64,000 nucleotides of DNA from Collinsella aerofaciens (GTDB lineage: Bacteria; Actinomycetota; Coriobacteriia; Coriobacteriales; Coriobacteriaceae), in the NCBI RefSeq assembly GCF_015670745.1, contig NZ_JADPCH010000010.1, positions 1-64,000 on the forward strand, read 5' to 3'. Under the pieces are notes generated by a model. The model saw only the letters and a program-made list of their open reading frames with translations, was not told the origin of the DNA and made no database searches. Position numbers and translations under genes: made by a program. This document shows positions 34,861-43,687 of the stretch, one piece after another. How positions within the stretch are numbered: the first letter of the stretch is position 1; each line of letters starts with the position of its first letter.

Positions 34861-34889
34861 TTGACAGTTGTTGTGGTTCAACGTACGAT
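34861..34889 (+). promoter_or_regulatory. rny promoter
   Basis: TTGACA (34861-34866), 17-bp spacer, TACGAT (34884-34889). Transcription from near 34896 would give a leader of about 160 nt before rny. Confidence 0.8.
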
Positions 34890-34918
34890 AAACACTGTCA
34901 TTTGCTTTGTGATATGTG

Positions 34919-35025
34919 CTCATCTGTGATGAGTTTGTTTATATGTTTATCTGTATCCGACCCGCATAAGCTGCGCCCATATTACTCAAATGTCGCGAGC
35001 CGTTCGTAAGGACGGTTCGCTTTGT
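34919..35025 (+). promoter_or_regulatory. Structured leader of rny
   Basis: The leader holds two stem-loops, each followed by T-rich sequence. CTCATC-TGT-GATGAG (34919-34933) is followed by TTTGTTT. GCGAGCCGT (34995-35003) pairs with ACGGTTCGC (35012-35020, one G-T pair) and is followed by TTTG. They look like attenuators or RNA-processing sites ahead of the RNase Y gene. Confidence 0.5.
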
Positions 35026-35055
35026 TGTGTAACGAATCCATAAAAAGGAGTGAGC

Positions 35056-36606
35056 ATGCCTATCATCGCAGCGCTCGTTGGCATCGTTTTGGGTGCCATC
35101 GCCGCCATTGCCTACATGCGCACCGCCAAGCAGGGTAGTCTTCACGAGGCCGACGAAAAGATTCAGTCGGCACACGCGCAGGCTGAGTCCCTGATCGGTG
35201 ATGCTAAGCGTCAGGCCGAGACCCTCAAAAAAGAGGCTCTGCTCGAGGCTAAAGAGGAGATCATCAAGAACAAGCAGGCCGCCGAGGCCGAGGACAAGCA
35301 GCGTAAGAGCGAGATTCGTACGCTCGAGAACCGTGTGATGCAGCGCGAGGAGTCCCTCGATCGCCGAAACGACGCTCTCGACAAGCGTGAGCACCAGCTG
35401 TCCAGCCAGGCCGGTCAGGTCGAGAAACGCTCCCGCGAGCTTGAGGAGCTCTGCGCCAAGCAGACCTCCGAGCTCGAGCGTATCGCCGACCTGACCCGCG
35501 AGGATGCCCACAAGGAGCTCCTCGATAAGGTTCGCGGCGAGGTCACCCACGAGGCCGCCACGATCATTCGCGAGTCCGAGCAGCAGGTTCGCGCCGAGTG
35601 CCACAAGACCGCCCAGGAGATTCTGTCCCTGGCGATTCAGCGCTGCGCTGCCGACCACACAGCCGAGGTCACCGTTACCTCCGTGCACATTCCCTCTGAT
35701 GACCTCAAGGGCCGTATCATCGGTCGCGAGGGTCGCAACATCCGGACCTTCGAGCAGGTTTCCGGCGTCAACCTCGTGATTGACGACACGCCCGAGACCG
35801 TCGTTCTTTCGAGCTTCGACCCGGTCCGTCGTGAGACCGCCCGTGTTGCCCTCGAGAACCTCATCGCCGACGGCCGCATTCACCCCGCCCGCATCGAGGA
35901 GATGTATCACAAGGCTGCCGACCTGGTTCAGCAGCGCGTGCGCGAGGCTGGCGAGCAGGCTGCCTTCGATACCGGCATTCACGACCTGCACCCCGAGATC
36001 GTCAAGACCCTTGGTGCCCTGCGCTACCGTACCTCGTTTGGTCAGAACGTGCTTCAGCACTCCCTCGAAGTCTCTGACCTGTGCGGCGTGATGGCTTCCG
36101 AGCTTGGCCTGGACGTTGTGACCGCCAAGCGCGCCGGCCTGCTGCACGACCTGGGCAAGGCAATTGACCACGACGTCGAGGGTCCGCATGCCGTCATCGG
36201 CGCCGAGCTTGCCCGCCGTTATGGCGAGAAGCCCGTTATCGTTCATGCTATCGAGGCTCACCATGCCGATGTCGACCCTAACACGGTGCTCGATGTCCTG
36301 GTACAGGCCGCTGATGCTGTCTCTGCTTCTCGCCCCGGTGCCCGTCGCGAGTCTGCCGAGAACTACATCAAGCGTCTCGAGAAGCTCGAGGAGATCGCCA
36401 ACTCCCATGAAGGCGTCGAGCGTACCTATGCCATGCAGGCTGGTCGCGAGGTACACGTCATGGTTCAGCCGGACAAGATCTCCGATGCCCAGTCCACGGT
36501 CCTGGCTCACGATATCGCCCATCAGATCGAGGAAGAGATGGAGTATCCCGGTCAGGTGCGCGTCGTCGTGATTCGCGAGAGCCGCGCTGTCGATATCGCT
36601 AAATAA
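35056..36606 (+). CDS. rny: Ribonuclease Y
   Basis: A membrane-tethered endoribonuclease starting mRNA decay (516 aa). It has an N-terminal transmembrane helix ([17 protein letters not shown]), then a long Glu/Lys/Ala coiled coil (about 25-200). The KH domain ([20 protein letters not shown]) and the HD domain follow; the HD motif is [12 protein letters not shown] near residue 360. The ATG at 35056 has AAAAAGGAG just upstream. The gene is followed after one base by a GHKL ATPase gene. Confidence 0.95.
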   Translation: MPIIAALVGIVLGAIAAIAYMRTAKQGSLHEADEKIQSAHAQAESLIGDAKRQAETLKKEALLEAKEEIIKNKQAAEAEDKQRKSEIRTLENRVMQREESLDRRNDALDKREHQLSSQAGQVEKRSRELEELCAKQTSELERIADLTREDAHKELLDKVRGEVTHEAATIIRESEQQVRAECHKTAQEILSLAIQRCAADHTAEVTVTSVHIPSDDLKGRIIGREGRNIRTFEQVSGVNLVIDDTPETVVLSSFDPVRRETARVALENLIADGRIHPARIEEMYHKAADLVQQRVREAGEQAAFDTGIHDLHPEIVKTLGALRYRTSFGQNVLQHSLEVSDLCGVMASELGLDVVTAKRAGLLHDLGKAIDHDVEGPHAVIGAELARRYGEKPVIVHAIEAHHADVDPNTVLDVLVQAADAVSASRPGARRESAENYIKRLEKLEEIANSHEGVERTYAMQAGREVHVMVQPDKISDAQSTVLAHDIAHQIEEEMEYPGQVRVVVIRESRAVDIAK

Positions 36607-36607
36607 C

Positions 36608-37693
36608 ATGAGCGACGCGAACGAGCTCATCTCATTTATCGCGTCGATGTCGGGGGAGGGCAACCTTCGCGTCGAGGAGAACCTTGGCGAGGGGTATGTC
36701 CGCCTCCGCGTTTCGGAGGCCGAGCGGCGCCAGGCAAAGCACGACATTCAGCATGTCGAGGATATCGTCATCGAAATGCTCCGTAATGCTCGCGATGCTG
36801 GTGCCGACAAGGTCTATCTCGCCACGACCAAGGAAGATGGCGTCCGCACGCTTGTCTTTCTGGATAACGGTTCGGGCGTTCCACAGGATATGCAAGAGCG
36901 AATCTTCGATGCCCGCGTTACCTCCAAGCTCGAGAGCATGAAGATGGACCGTTGGGGCGTTCACGGTCGTGGCATGGCATTGTTTTCGATCAAGCAGAAC
37001 ACTGACGAGGCCCGTGTGGTCACGTCTGGTGTCGACCTTGGCTCGGCCTTTAAGGTGAGCGTTGCGGCCGACCGCCTCAGTGAGCGTGCCGATCAGTCCA
37101 GCTGGCCCCAGGCCGTCAAGGATGAGGACGGACGTTATGTCTGTGCTCGCGGCCCGCATAATATTATTCGCGCTGCTTGTGAGTTTGCGCTCGAGGAGTT
37201 GCGTGGTTGCGATGTCTATCTTGGTTCTCCGTCTGAGATTGCCGCGACCCTTTATGCTCAGGCGTCAAGTCGGCTCGATACGTCGCGTCTCCTGTTCATT
37301 GATGACGAGAGTGAGCTTCCGGTTGTCGATCGTTTAGGCCTTGCCTCTGATGCCGAGGACTTTATCCGTATCTGTTCGGGTTTGGGTCTTGAGATGTCCG
37401 AGCGCACTGCTCATCGCATTTTGGCAGGGCAGATTAAGCCCGTTCGCGGTGTGACCGCGCGTCTGCTGCGCGAGCGTGATTCGTCCTCGCATGCGCCGGC
37501 TCCTGTCGATCTTGCGAAGGATCGTCGCGGGCTACGTATTGCCAAGGATGACATGGCACAGTTTTCGCGTGCTGTGGAGCGTGACTTTAATGACCTTGCC
37601 GCCCGGTACTATCTCAACCTTTGTGGCGACCCAAAGATTCGTGTTTCGCGTGATCGAATCACTGTGACCTTCGATCTTGCCAAAGAGGAATAG
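36608..37693 (+). CDS. GHKL-fold ATPase of unknown function
   Basis: 361 aa. The N-terminal half is a HATPase_c (GHKL) domain: N-box EMLRNARDAGADKVY with E56 and N60, G1 box FLDNGSGVP (86-91) and G2 box GVHGRGMALFS (117-127). There is no histidine-kinase phospho-acceptor domain, no MutL transducer and no membrane segment. The C-terminal 200 residues are not recognised. It starts one base after rny and is followed by spoVS, so a link to RNase Y or SpoVS is possible. Known relatives of this fold include MutL, Hsp90, gyrase and anti-sigma kinases; none matches the full length. Confidence 0.7.
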   Translation: MSDANELISFIASMSGEGNLRVEENLGEGYVRLRVSEAERRQAKHDIQHVEDIVIEMLRNARDAGADKVYLATTKEDGVRTLVFLDNGSGVPQDMQERIFDARVTSKLESMKMDRWGVHGRGMALFSIKQNTDEARVVTSGVDLGSAFKVSVAADRLSERADQSSWPQAVKDEDGRYVCARGPHNIIRAACEFALEELRGCDVYLGSPSEIAATLYAQASSRLDTSRLLFIDDESELPVVDRLGLASDAEDFIRICSGLGLEMSERTAHRILAGQIKPVRGVTARLLRERDSSSHAPAPVDLAKDRRGLRIAKDDMAQFSRAVERDFNDLAARYYLNLCGDPKIRVSRDRITVTFDLAKEE

Positions 37694-37700
37694 TGCCTTT

Positions 37701-37721
37701 ACCGAGTCCACTCGGTACGAT
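37701..37721 (+). promoter_or_regulatory. spoVS promoter with palindrome
   Basis: ACCGAGT-CC-ACTCGGT (37701-37716) is a perfect 7-bp inverted repeat that runs into a TACGAT -10-like box (37716-37721), 47 bp before spoVS. It may be an operator. Confidence 0.45.
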
Positions 37722-37767
37722 ACAGTTATTGCAGTTAAAACGTACTTTTAAACGCAGGAGTTTCTTC

Positions 37768-38085
37768 ATGGATTGCCTGAAGGTATCAAGCAAATCATCG
37801 CCCGCGTCCGTTGCCGGCGCCATCGCCGGCATGGTCAAGGATGGTGTACCCGTCAACATCCAGTGTGTCGGCGCTGGTGCTGTCAACCAGGCCATTAAGG
37901 CCGTTGCTATCGCGCGCGGTTTTTTGATCCCAACCGGGTTTGATATTTCCTGCGCGCCCGTGTTCTCCGACATCCTTATTAACGGGGAGTCGCGCACGGC
38001 CATCCGTCTTTCTATTTACGTTCACCAGATCAATCGAGCTGCAATGGATAACGTCGTCATGGATGATGTTAAGCCTGTGGCATAG
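37768..38085 (+). CDS. spoVS: SpoVS-family protein
   Basis: 105 aa, of the small SpoVS/Alba-like family. LKVSSKSSPASVAGAIAGMVKDG, VNIQCVGAGAVNQAIKAVAIARGFL and the central region match the family along nearly the whole length. In Bacillus it affects sporulation; in non-sporulating bacteria its role is open, though an RNA- or DNA-binding Alba-like fold has been seen. ATG at 37768 with CAGGAG upstream. Its place between rny and miaB is also found in Firmicutes. Confidence 0.88.
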   Translation: MDCLKVSSKSSPASVAGAIAGMVKDGVPVNIQCVGAGAVNQAIKAVAIARGFLIPTGFDISCAPVFSDILINGESRTAIRLSIYVHQINRAAMDNVVMDDVKPVA

Positions 38086-38130
38086 CTTCTGATTGCCTCG
38101 TTTTGCTCCCCATCGTTAGGACTTATGCAC

Positions 38131-39501
38131 ATGGACCAGCGTTCCGTACGCGATATTCTTGCCGGTAAAACCTACTTTATTCGCACCTTTGGCTGCCAGA
38201 TGAATCAGCACGATTCCGAGCGCGTGAGCGGTCTGCTCGATTCGTATGGTTGCCTCATGGCGCTCGATCCCGAGCATGCCGATATCGTTGTCTTCATGAC
38301 ATGCTGCGTGCGTGAGGCCGCCGATACTCGCCTGTACGGTCAGTGCAATTCCTGCAAAAGCCTGCCGCCTTCGCCTTCGGGCAAGCGCGTGGTTGCCGTG
38401 GGTGGCTGTATCGCGCAGCGTGATGGTGAGGGCCTGCTCACCAACGTCGATAACGTCAATGTCATCTTTGGCACGCATTCTATCGCACATGTGGCCGAGC
38501 TCATTGCCGAGGCGTTCCTTGACGGCAAGCGTCATATCCGCACCAATGAGCATGAGGATACGGATGCCATGAGCATGCCGTGGCATCGCGAGACCCAGTA
38601 TCACGCCTGGGTGCCCATCATGACGGGCTGCAATAATTTCTGCACCTACTGCATCGTGCCGTACGTGCGCGGTCGCGAAAAGAGCCGCTCCTTCGAGGAG
38701 ATTGTCGACGAGGTGACCGGTTTGGTGCGCCAGGGCGTGCGCGAGATCACACTGTTGGGCCAAAACGTTAACTCATATGGTCGCGATCTGTTTGGCAAGC
38801 CGCGTTTTGCCGATTTGCTGCGCGCCGTAGGCGATACGGGTGTGGAGCGCATCTTCTTTACATCTTCACATCCCAAGGACCTGCTGCCCGAGACCATCGA
38901 CGCCATGGCCGAGACGCCTGCCGTTATGCCGCAGCTGCACTTGGCTGTCCAGTCAGGTTCGACACGGATCCTCAAAGAGATGAATCGCCGTTATACACGC
39001 GAGGACTATCTGGGCCTTGTCGATCGCATTCGCAACCGCATGCCCGATATCGCGCTCTCGACCGACATTATCGTTGGCTTCCCGGGCGAGACTGAAGAAG
39101 ACTTTGAGCAGACGCTCTCACTTGCTGAGACGGTCCGCTATGCTCAGGCCTATACCTTCATCTATTCCAAGCGCGCCGGTACCCCGGCCGCCGAGATTGA
39201 CGATCCTACGCCGCATGAGGTTATTCTCGAGCGTTTCAATCGCCTGGTTAAGGTTATCGAGACCACGGCGCACGAGTATAACCAGGGTGAGCTTCATACT
39301 GTGGTGCCGGCGCTCATTGAGGGAACGAGTAAAAAGAACGACGCGGTCCTGCTGGGCAAGAGCCCCAAGAATCAGACCGTTCATGCGCCTATCCCCGAGG
39401 GTTACAGCATCGATCAGCTTGTTGGCAAGATCGTTGATGTTGACGTTGACGTTGCCAAGACCTGGTATTTGTCCGGCTCCGTTGTGGGCGAGCCGCGCTA
39501 A
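38131..39501 (+). CDS. miaB: tRNA ms2i6A37 methylthiotransferase MiaB
   Basis: Adds the methylthio group to i6A37 made by MiaA (456 aa). The UPF0004 domain has RTFGCQMNQHDSERVSG; the TFGCQMNxxDSE form is typical of MiaB. The SAM cluster is CNNFCTYCIVPYVRGREKSR, and a TRAM domain is at the C-terminus. The ATG at 38131 is 9 nt after AGGA; ATG 38125 would be too close. The stop overlaps the miaA ATG by one base, so the two successive enzymes are translationally coupled. Confidence 0.95.
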   Translation: MDQRSVRDILAGKTYFIRTFGCQMNQHDSERVSGLLDSYGCLMALDPEHADIVVFMTCCVREAADTRLYGQCNSCKSLPPSPSGKRVVAVGGCIAQRDGEGLLTNVDNVNVIFGTHSIAHVAELIAEAFLDGKRHIRTNEHEDTDAMSMPWHRETQYHAWVPIMTGCNNFCTYCIVPYVRGREKSRSFEEIVDEVTGLVRQGVREITLLGQNVNSYGRDLFGKPRFADLLRAVGDTGVERIFFTSSHPKDLLPETIDAMAETPAVMPQLHLAVQSGSTRILKEMNRRYTREDYLGLVDRIRNRMPDIALSTDIIVGFPGETEEDFEQTLSLAETVRYAQAYTFIYSKRAGTPAAEIDDPTPHEVILERFNRLVKVIETTAHEYNQGELHTVVPALIEGTSKKNDAVLLGKSPKNQTVHAPIPEGYSIDQLVGKIVDVDVDVAKTWYLSGSVVGEPR

Positions 39502-40439
39502 TGGTTTCTCCCGGGACAGGTCTTTCCGCCGTTGCGATCGTCGGTCCGACGGCGGTTGGTAAGAGTGATGTTGCCGACCGTTTGGCAGCTCGTCTTTCGT
39601 CCGAAGTGCTGTCGTGCGATGCGATGCAAATCTATCGCGGCATGGACATCGGTACCGCAAAGATGGCGCCCAATGAGTGTACGGCGCCACTGCGTCTCGT
39701 CGACATTGTAGAGCCGGGTGTGGCATATTCTGCTGCGCTTTATCAGGCTGACGCTCGCGCGCATGTTGAACGTCTCCTTGGTTCGGGTTGCCTGCCTGTT
39801 TTTTGCGGAGGTACGGGGCTGTATCTCAAGGCTGCCCTTGATGAGATGGACTTTCCCTCGGGTGAACTTGAGGACGATCGCCGTGCGGGCTATCAGGAGC
39901 TTGCCGAGCGTATTGGTGAGGAAGAACTGCATGCCCTGCTTGCCGAGCGTGATCCAGAATCGGCTGCTGTTATTCATCCCCATAACGTGCGTCGCGTGAT
40001 TCGCGCGCTCGAAATGCACGATGATGGCGTTTCCTATGCGCAGCAAAAGTCGCAGTTTAGTGTTCCGCGCGAGCATTATCACGCTCTGTGGTTTGGTCTG
40101 ACGCGTAATCGTGAGGTGCTCTACGAGCGCATTAACCTGCGTGTCGATCTGATGTTTGAGCAGGGCCTTGTCGATGAGGTCCGCGGTCTTATGGGCCAGG
40201 GGCTGGGAGATGCCCTGACGTCGATGCAGGCAATTGGCTATAAAGAGATCATCGATGCTTTCAATGGTGTGATGAGCATGGATGAGGCTCGCGAACTCAT
40301 CAAGATGCGTTCGCGTCGTTATGCCAAGCGTCAGCTTTCGTGGTTTAAGCGCGATGACCGTATCGCGTGGTTTGATATGGATAAATTTACGATCGATGAG
40401 GTCGTTGAGGATATCCTGCATCGTATTGAGGCTGCCTAA
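39501..40439 (+). CDS. miaA: tRNA dimethylallyltransferase MiaA
   Basis: Transfers a dimethylallyl group to A37 of tRNAs reading UNN codons (312 aa). The P-loop is GPTAVGKSDVA (about 15-25). It is followed by SCDAMQIYRGMDIGTAK, with the catalytic DxxQxY-like segment, and FCGGTGLYLKA. The basic region KMRSRRYAKRQLSWFKRD lies at the C-terminus. One-base overlaps with both miaB and hflX indicate a tight operon. Confidence 0.95.
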   Translation: MVSPGTGLSAVAIVGPTAVGKSDVADRLAARLSSEVLSCDAMQIYRGMDIGTAKMAPNECTAPLRLVDIVEPGVAYSAALYQADARAHVERLLGSGCLPVFCGGTGLYLKAALDEMDFPSGELEDDRRAGYQELAERIGEEELHALLAERDPESAAVIHPHNVRRVIRALEMHDDGVSYAQQKSQFSVPREHYHALWFGLTRNREVLYERINLRVDLMFEQGLVDEVRGLMGQGLGDALTSMQAIGYKEIIDAFNGVMSMDEARELIKMRSRRYAKRQLSWFKRDDRIAWFDMDKFTIDEVVEDILHRIEAA

Positions 40440-41728
40440 TGGCCCGTTTTCCTCTTGTTCCCACGGCACCCGAGCCCGAGCGTGCCATTTTGGTTGGTGT
40501 TGAATGGCGCGACAATGCATGGCCGCTCGATCGCTCGCTTGATGAGCTGGAGCGTCTTGCCCACACGGCTGGCGCCCAGTGCGTGGCACGCTTATCGCAG
40601 CGTTTGGTAAAGCCGTATCCTAAATCGTTTATCGGTTCCGGTAAGGTTGAAGAGCTGTGCGGCCTGGTACATCGCATGGATGCCGATGTCGTTATTTTTG
40701 ACGACGACCTGACGCCCTCGCAGCAATCCTATTTGGAGAAAGCCGTGGGCGAGCCGGTAAAGATTATCGATCGTACTGCACTGATCTTGGATATCTTTGG
40801 CCTTCATGCTCAGACGCGTGAGGGACGCCTACAGGTACAGCTGGCACAGCTTCAATATTTGTTGCCTCGTCTGCGTGGCATGTGGAGTCATCTCGCCAAG
40901 GAACAGACGCGCGGCGGCATCGGCTCGCGCTTTGGTCAGGGCGAAAGTCAGCTCGAGGTCGACCGTCGCCTTATTCGTAATAAGATCGCTGCGCTTCGTC
41001 GTGAGCTCAAGCAGGTTGAACAGCGTCGCGATGTTCAATCCAAGAGCCGCATTGAGTCACCGGCGTTTCGCGTCGCGTTAGCCGGTTATACCAATGCCGG
41101 TAAATCGACGTTGCTCAATCGTCTTACCGGCTCTACGGTACTTTCGCAGGACAAGCTGTTTGCTACGCTCGACCCGACGACGCGTTCGTATCGCCTGCCC
41201 GGCGGTCGCGGAATGACGATTACCGATACCGTCGGCTTTATTCAAAAGCTGCCGCATGGTCTTATCGATGCCTTTAAATCGACGCTGTCCGAGGTTTTGG
41301 GTGCCGATCTAATTCTCAAAGTCGTAGATGCGTCTGACGAGGACTATGAACGGCAGCTGGAGGCTGTCGACCGCGTGCTTGATGAGATCGGCGCCGGAGA
41401 GCGCCTAACGCTGACCGTATTCAATAAAATCGATCTTCTCGATAGCGTTGATCGATTAAGTTTCCGTCGTCGCTATCCCGAGGCCGTGCTGTTTTCGGCC
41501 CAGACGGGCGAGGGACTCGACGATCTCGTCGACCATATTGCTCGTGAGGCGGCTGCCACCGATGTGTTGCTCTCCGCTGATATCCCGTATCGTGAGGGCG
41601 CCCTCATCACGTTGGTGCATGAGCAGGGAACCCTTCTGCATGAGGAATATCTAGAGGACGGAGTTCGCATTGTGGCGAAGTTGCCGGCCCGAATCGCGCC
41701 ACGTCTAGAGCGTTATCGCACCGAGTAG
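40439..41728 (+). CDS. hflX: GTPase HflX
   Basis: A ribosome-associated GTPase that splits stalled 70S ribosomes (429 aa). The N-terminal HflX domain (FIGSGKVEELCGLVHRMDADVVIFDDDLTPSQ) is followed by the GxG-rich motif GGIGSRFGQGESQLEVDRR. In the G domain G1 is GYTNAGKSTLLN, G3 is DTVGF and G4 is NKID. Its 3' end overlaps the convergent acyltransferase-like gene by 16 bp. Confidence 0.94.
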   Translation: MARFPLVPTAPEPERAILVGVEWRDNAWPLDRSLDELERLAHTAGAQCVARLSQRLVKPYPKSFIGSGKVEELCGLVHRMDADVVIFDDDLTPSQQSYLEKAVGEPVKIIDRTALILDIFGLHAQTREGRLQVQLAQLQYLLPRLRGMWSHLAKEQTRGGIGSRFGQGESQLEVDRRLIRNKIAALRRELKQVEQRRDVQSKSRIESPAFRVALAGYTNAGKSTLLNRLTGSTVLSQDKLFATLDPTTRSYRLPGGRGMTITDTVGFIQKLPHGLIDAFKSTLSEVLGADLILKVVDASDEDYERQLEAVDRVLDEIGAGERLTLTVFNKIDLLDSVDRLSFRRRYPEAVLFSAQTGEGLDDLVDHIAREAAATDVLLSADIPYREGALITLVHEQGTLLHEEYLEDGVRIVAKLPARIAPRLERYRTE

Positions 41729-42417
41729 ACGAGCTCCAAAATGCCCAGAATGATGGGCTGATGCAGCAGATAAAAGGGGAGTGCATGACGTCCAAGGCTG
41801 GCGAGCGCCGGTAGGGGGTTGGCGTAGGCCCAGCTTGGGGCGGTCTTACCGATTCCCTGCGCTATGTGTGCGGCGAAGTATCCTGCAAGATACATAAAGA
41901 TAAACGGGATGATGGGGTAGAAATCACCTGAGATAAACCCAGGGCTCGGAAATCCTAGCCACGCCAGGTAGGGGACAGGGTAGGTCGTTTTGGGGATGCT
42001 CCAGGCGAGGGCGAACAACACAAGGCATAGGGACATGCCCAATCTCGCCGAAATCTTCTTAAGGACGGGATTGGTCAACGCTACGATGCCGGTACATGCG
42101 GCCATACAGTAGATGATGCCAAAATTAACCGAATCGTCGACTGAGACAAGTGTTGTTGCCAACCAGACGACGAGTGCTGCTAAGGCGTATTTGGCGGCAC
42201 GTTTGATATTGTTGCGCGAAAGAGTGCACATCCAACCCGCGATAAACAAGAATACCCAGCTGATGCTGGCGCGCCAGATGTCTTGAAAGACAGTCTGGGT
42301 AAACCAGGGCATATCCCAACCGTACAGGTAGGCGAGATCGTAGCAAGCGTGAAAACCTGCCATTGAAATCATCGTAAACCCGCGGACGGTATCAAAGATG
42401 GTGATGCGTTTTCGCAT
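41713..42417 (-). CDS. DUF1624/HGSNAT-type membrane protein
   Basis: 234 aa, almost entirely hydrophobic with about seven membrane helices. The N-terminus RITIFDTVRGFTMISMAGFHACYDL resembles the acyltransferase-like DUF1624 (heparan-alpha-glucosaminide N-acetyltransferase catalytic) family, in which such a D-x-x-R-G segment opens helix 1. LGRHALPFYLLHQPIILG near the end is also typical. The substrate is unknown; modification of an envelope glycan or lipid is likely. It starts on the last base of lexA, so it may be co-transcribed with lexA under SOS control. Confidence 0.75.
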   Translation of the reverse strand: MRKRITIFDTVRGFTMISMAGFHACYDLAYLYGWDMPWFTQTVFQDIWRASISWVFLFIAGWMCTLSRNNIKRAAKYALAALVVWLATTLVSVDDSVNFGIIYCMAACTGIVALTNPVLKKISARLGMSLCLVLFALAWSIPKTTYPVPYLAWLGFPSPGFISGDFYPIIPFIFMYLAGYFAAHIAQGIGKTAPSWAYANPLPALASLGRHALPFYLLHQPIILGILELVYSVR

Positions 42418-43061
42418 TACGAGAACCGGCGCATCAAGCCGACGACTTTGCCCAAAATAACGGGATTTGTTGCATAGATAGGCTCCATGGTGTCATTCTC
42501 GGGCTGCAGGCGTACGCGTCCCTGCTCCTTGTAGAACGTCTTGACGGTCGCTGAACCATCAATCATGGCCACGACAATTTCGCCGTTCATGGCACTCTTT
42601 TGTTCACGGACGATGATGTAATCGCCATTGAAGATGCCGACATTGATCATTGAGCTCCCATGCACCTCAAGGATAAAGGAACCCTGATCGGTGGCGATTT
42701 CGGTCGGGATAGTAAAAGTGTCTTCGATATTCTGCTCGGCCAGAATGGGAATCCCAGCCGCGACGCGACCAACGAGCGGTAGCGAGACCGTTCCGCGAGG
42801 TGCGGTGGGCTCGTCAGTTTTAGAAATTGAGACAGAGGAACCGTCCTCGTTAAAGAGTTCCAAGGCGCGCGGTTTGGTGGCATCGCGCTTGAGTAGCCCG
42901 CGCGCCTCCAGGGCAGATAGATGGGCGTGCACGGTGCTGGGGGAGGAAAGGCCCACGGCAGAAGCCATCTCGCGCACGCTGGGCGGATAACCCTTCTCCT
43001 GCTGATATTCCTTGATGAAGTCGTAAATTTGCTGCTGACGCTTGGTAATTTTGCGAGCCAT
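42417..43061 (-). CDS. lexA: SOS repressor LexA
   Basis: Represses SOS genes until RecA-stimulated self-cleavage (214 aa). The N-terminal winged helix contains YPPSVREMASAVGLSSPSTVHAHLSALEARG. The cleavage site is Ala102-Gly103 in GRVAAGIPIL, the catalytic Ser137 is in HGSSMINVGI and Lys174 is in GSATVKTFYKE. The start is the ATG at 43061 (MARKITKRQQ) with AGAGGA 7 nt upstream; the longer frame to 43091 lacks a site. Two LexA boxes lie in the divergent promoter region. Confidence 0.96.
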   Translation of the reverse strand: MARKITKRQQQIYDFIKEYQQEKGYPPSVREMASAVGLSSPSTVHAHLSALEARGLLKRDATKPRALELFNEDGSSVSISKTDEPTAPRGTVSLPLVGRVAAGIPILAEQNIEDTFTIPTEIATDQGSFILEVHGSSMINVGIFNGDYIIVREQKSAMNGEIVVAMIDGSATVKTFYKEQGRVRLQPENDTMEPIYATNPVILGKVVGLMRRFS

Positions 43062-43106
43062 CAGGGCATCCTCTCTACCCATGTCAAACAAATGTTCGAA
43101 TTATGC

Positions 43107-43136
43107 TTGACAGGAACAACTGTTCGAAGATAATAA
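43107..43136 (+). promoter_or_regulatory. SOS promoter of the LysM gene
   Basis: TTGACA (43107-43112), 18-bp spacer, TAATAA (43131-43136). The first LexA box lies in the spacer and the second covers the expected start site. Confidence 0.82.
43114..43125. promoter_or_regulatory. LexA box 1 in the lexA/LysM intergenic region
   Basis: GAACAACTGTTC, an exact GAAC-N4-GTTC match, 53 bp upstream of the lexA start and inside the LysM promoter spacer. It can serve both genes. Confidence 0.88.
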
Positions 43137-43141
43137 TAACC

Positions 43142-43153
43142 GAACATTCGTTC
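43142..43153. promoter_or_regulatory. LexA box 2 in the lexA/LysM intergenic region
   Basis: GAACATTCGTTC, an exact match, 28 bp centre to centre from box 1. It covers the predicted transcription start of the LysM gene. Confidence 0.88.
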
Positions 43154-43221
43154 TCGCGCTAGACATTTTTGTCCGCGCGGCTTGATAAAACTGTTCTCAG
43201 CAAAACACGCGAGAGGAGAAC

Positions 43222-43674
43222 ATGATGAACGCAACGAATATGGTCCAGGGAAACCTCGCCCTTAAGCTCGAGACGCCTGCAGAACCCACTTTTACGGTTG
43301 TTCAGGGTGGCCGCTCCGGCTTTCAGCCTTTGACCGTAAAGCCTGCTCGCAATCAGCAGGCTGTAGTTGCGCCGGCCCGCGTTGCCCTGAAGGTTCCGAC
43401 GATTGTCGCCGTTGCCGTTGCGCTTACGCTCTTTTTTGTCCTCGCTACGTCGGTCTTTAGCGCTCGTCACGCCGCTTATGCCGAGTCCGTTTCCAACGTT
43501 ACCTACGAGAACATTCGCGTTCAGCCTGGTGATTCTCTTTGGTCGCTTGCCGAGGAATATCCTATCGAAGGCCTTTCCACGCAAGAGACTTCCGATATGA
43601 TCCGTAACGTCAATCATCTGGAGCATGGTTCGCTCGCCGCCGGTGCGCATCTTAAGGTTCCTGCTCGTTCGTAA
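43222..43674 (+). CDS. SOS-controlled LysM membrane protein (YneA-like)
   Basis: 150 aa. A cytoplasmic N-terminus of about 56 residues is followed by one membrane helix (57-79, KVPTIVAVAVALTLFFVLA) and a C-terminal LysM domain (about 98-147, IRVQPGDSLWSLAEEYP...HLKVPARS) outside the cell. Divergence from lexA and two LexA boxes match the Bacillus yneA arrangement, where the product delays cell division during DNA damage. Function is inferred from architecture and control rather than close sequence identity. GAGAGGAG precedes the ATG at 43222. Confidence 0.82.
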   Translation: MMNATNMVQGNLALKLETPAEPTFTVVQGGRSGFQPLTVKPARNQQAVVAPARVALKVPTIVAVAVALTLFFVLATSVFSARHAAYAESVSNVTYENIRVQPGDSLWSLAEEYPIEGLSTQETSDMIRNVNHLEHGSLAAGAHLKVPARS

Positions 43675-43687
43675 TCATTATCGCGCT

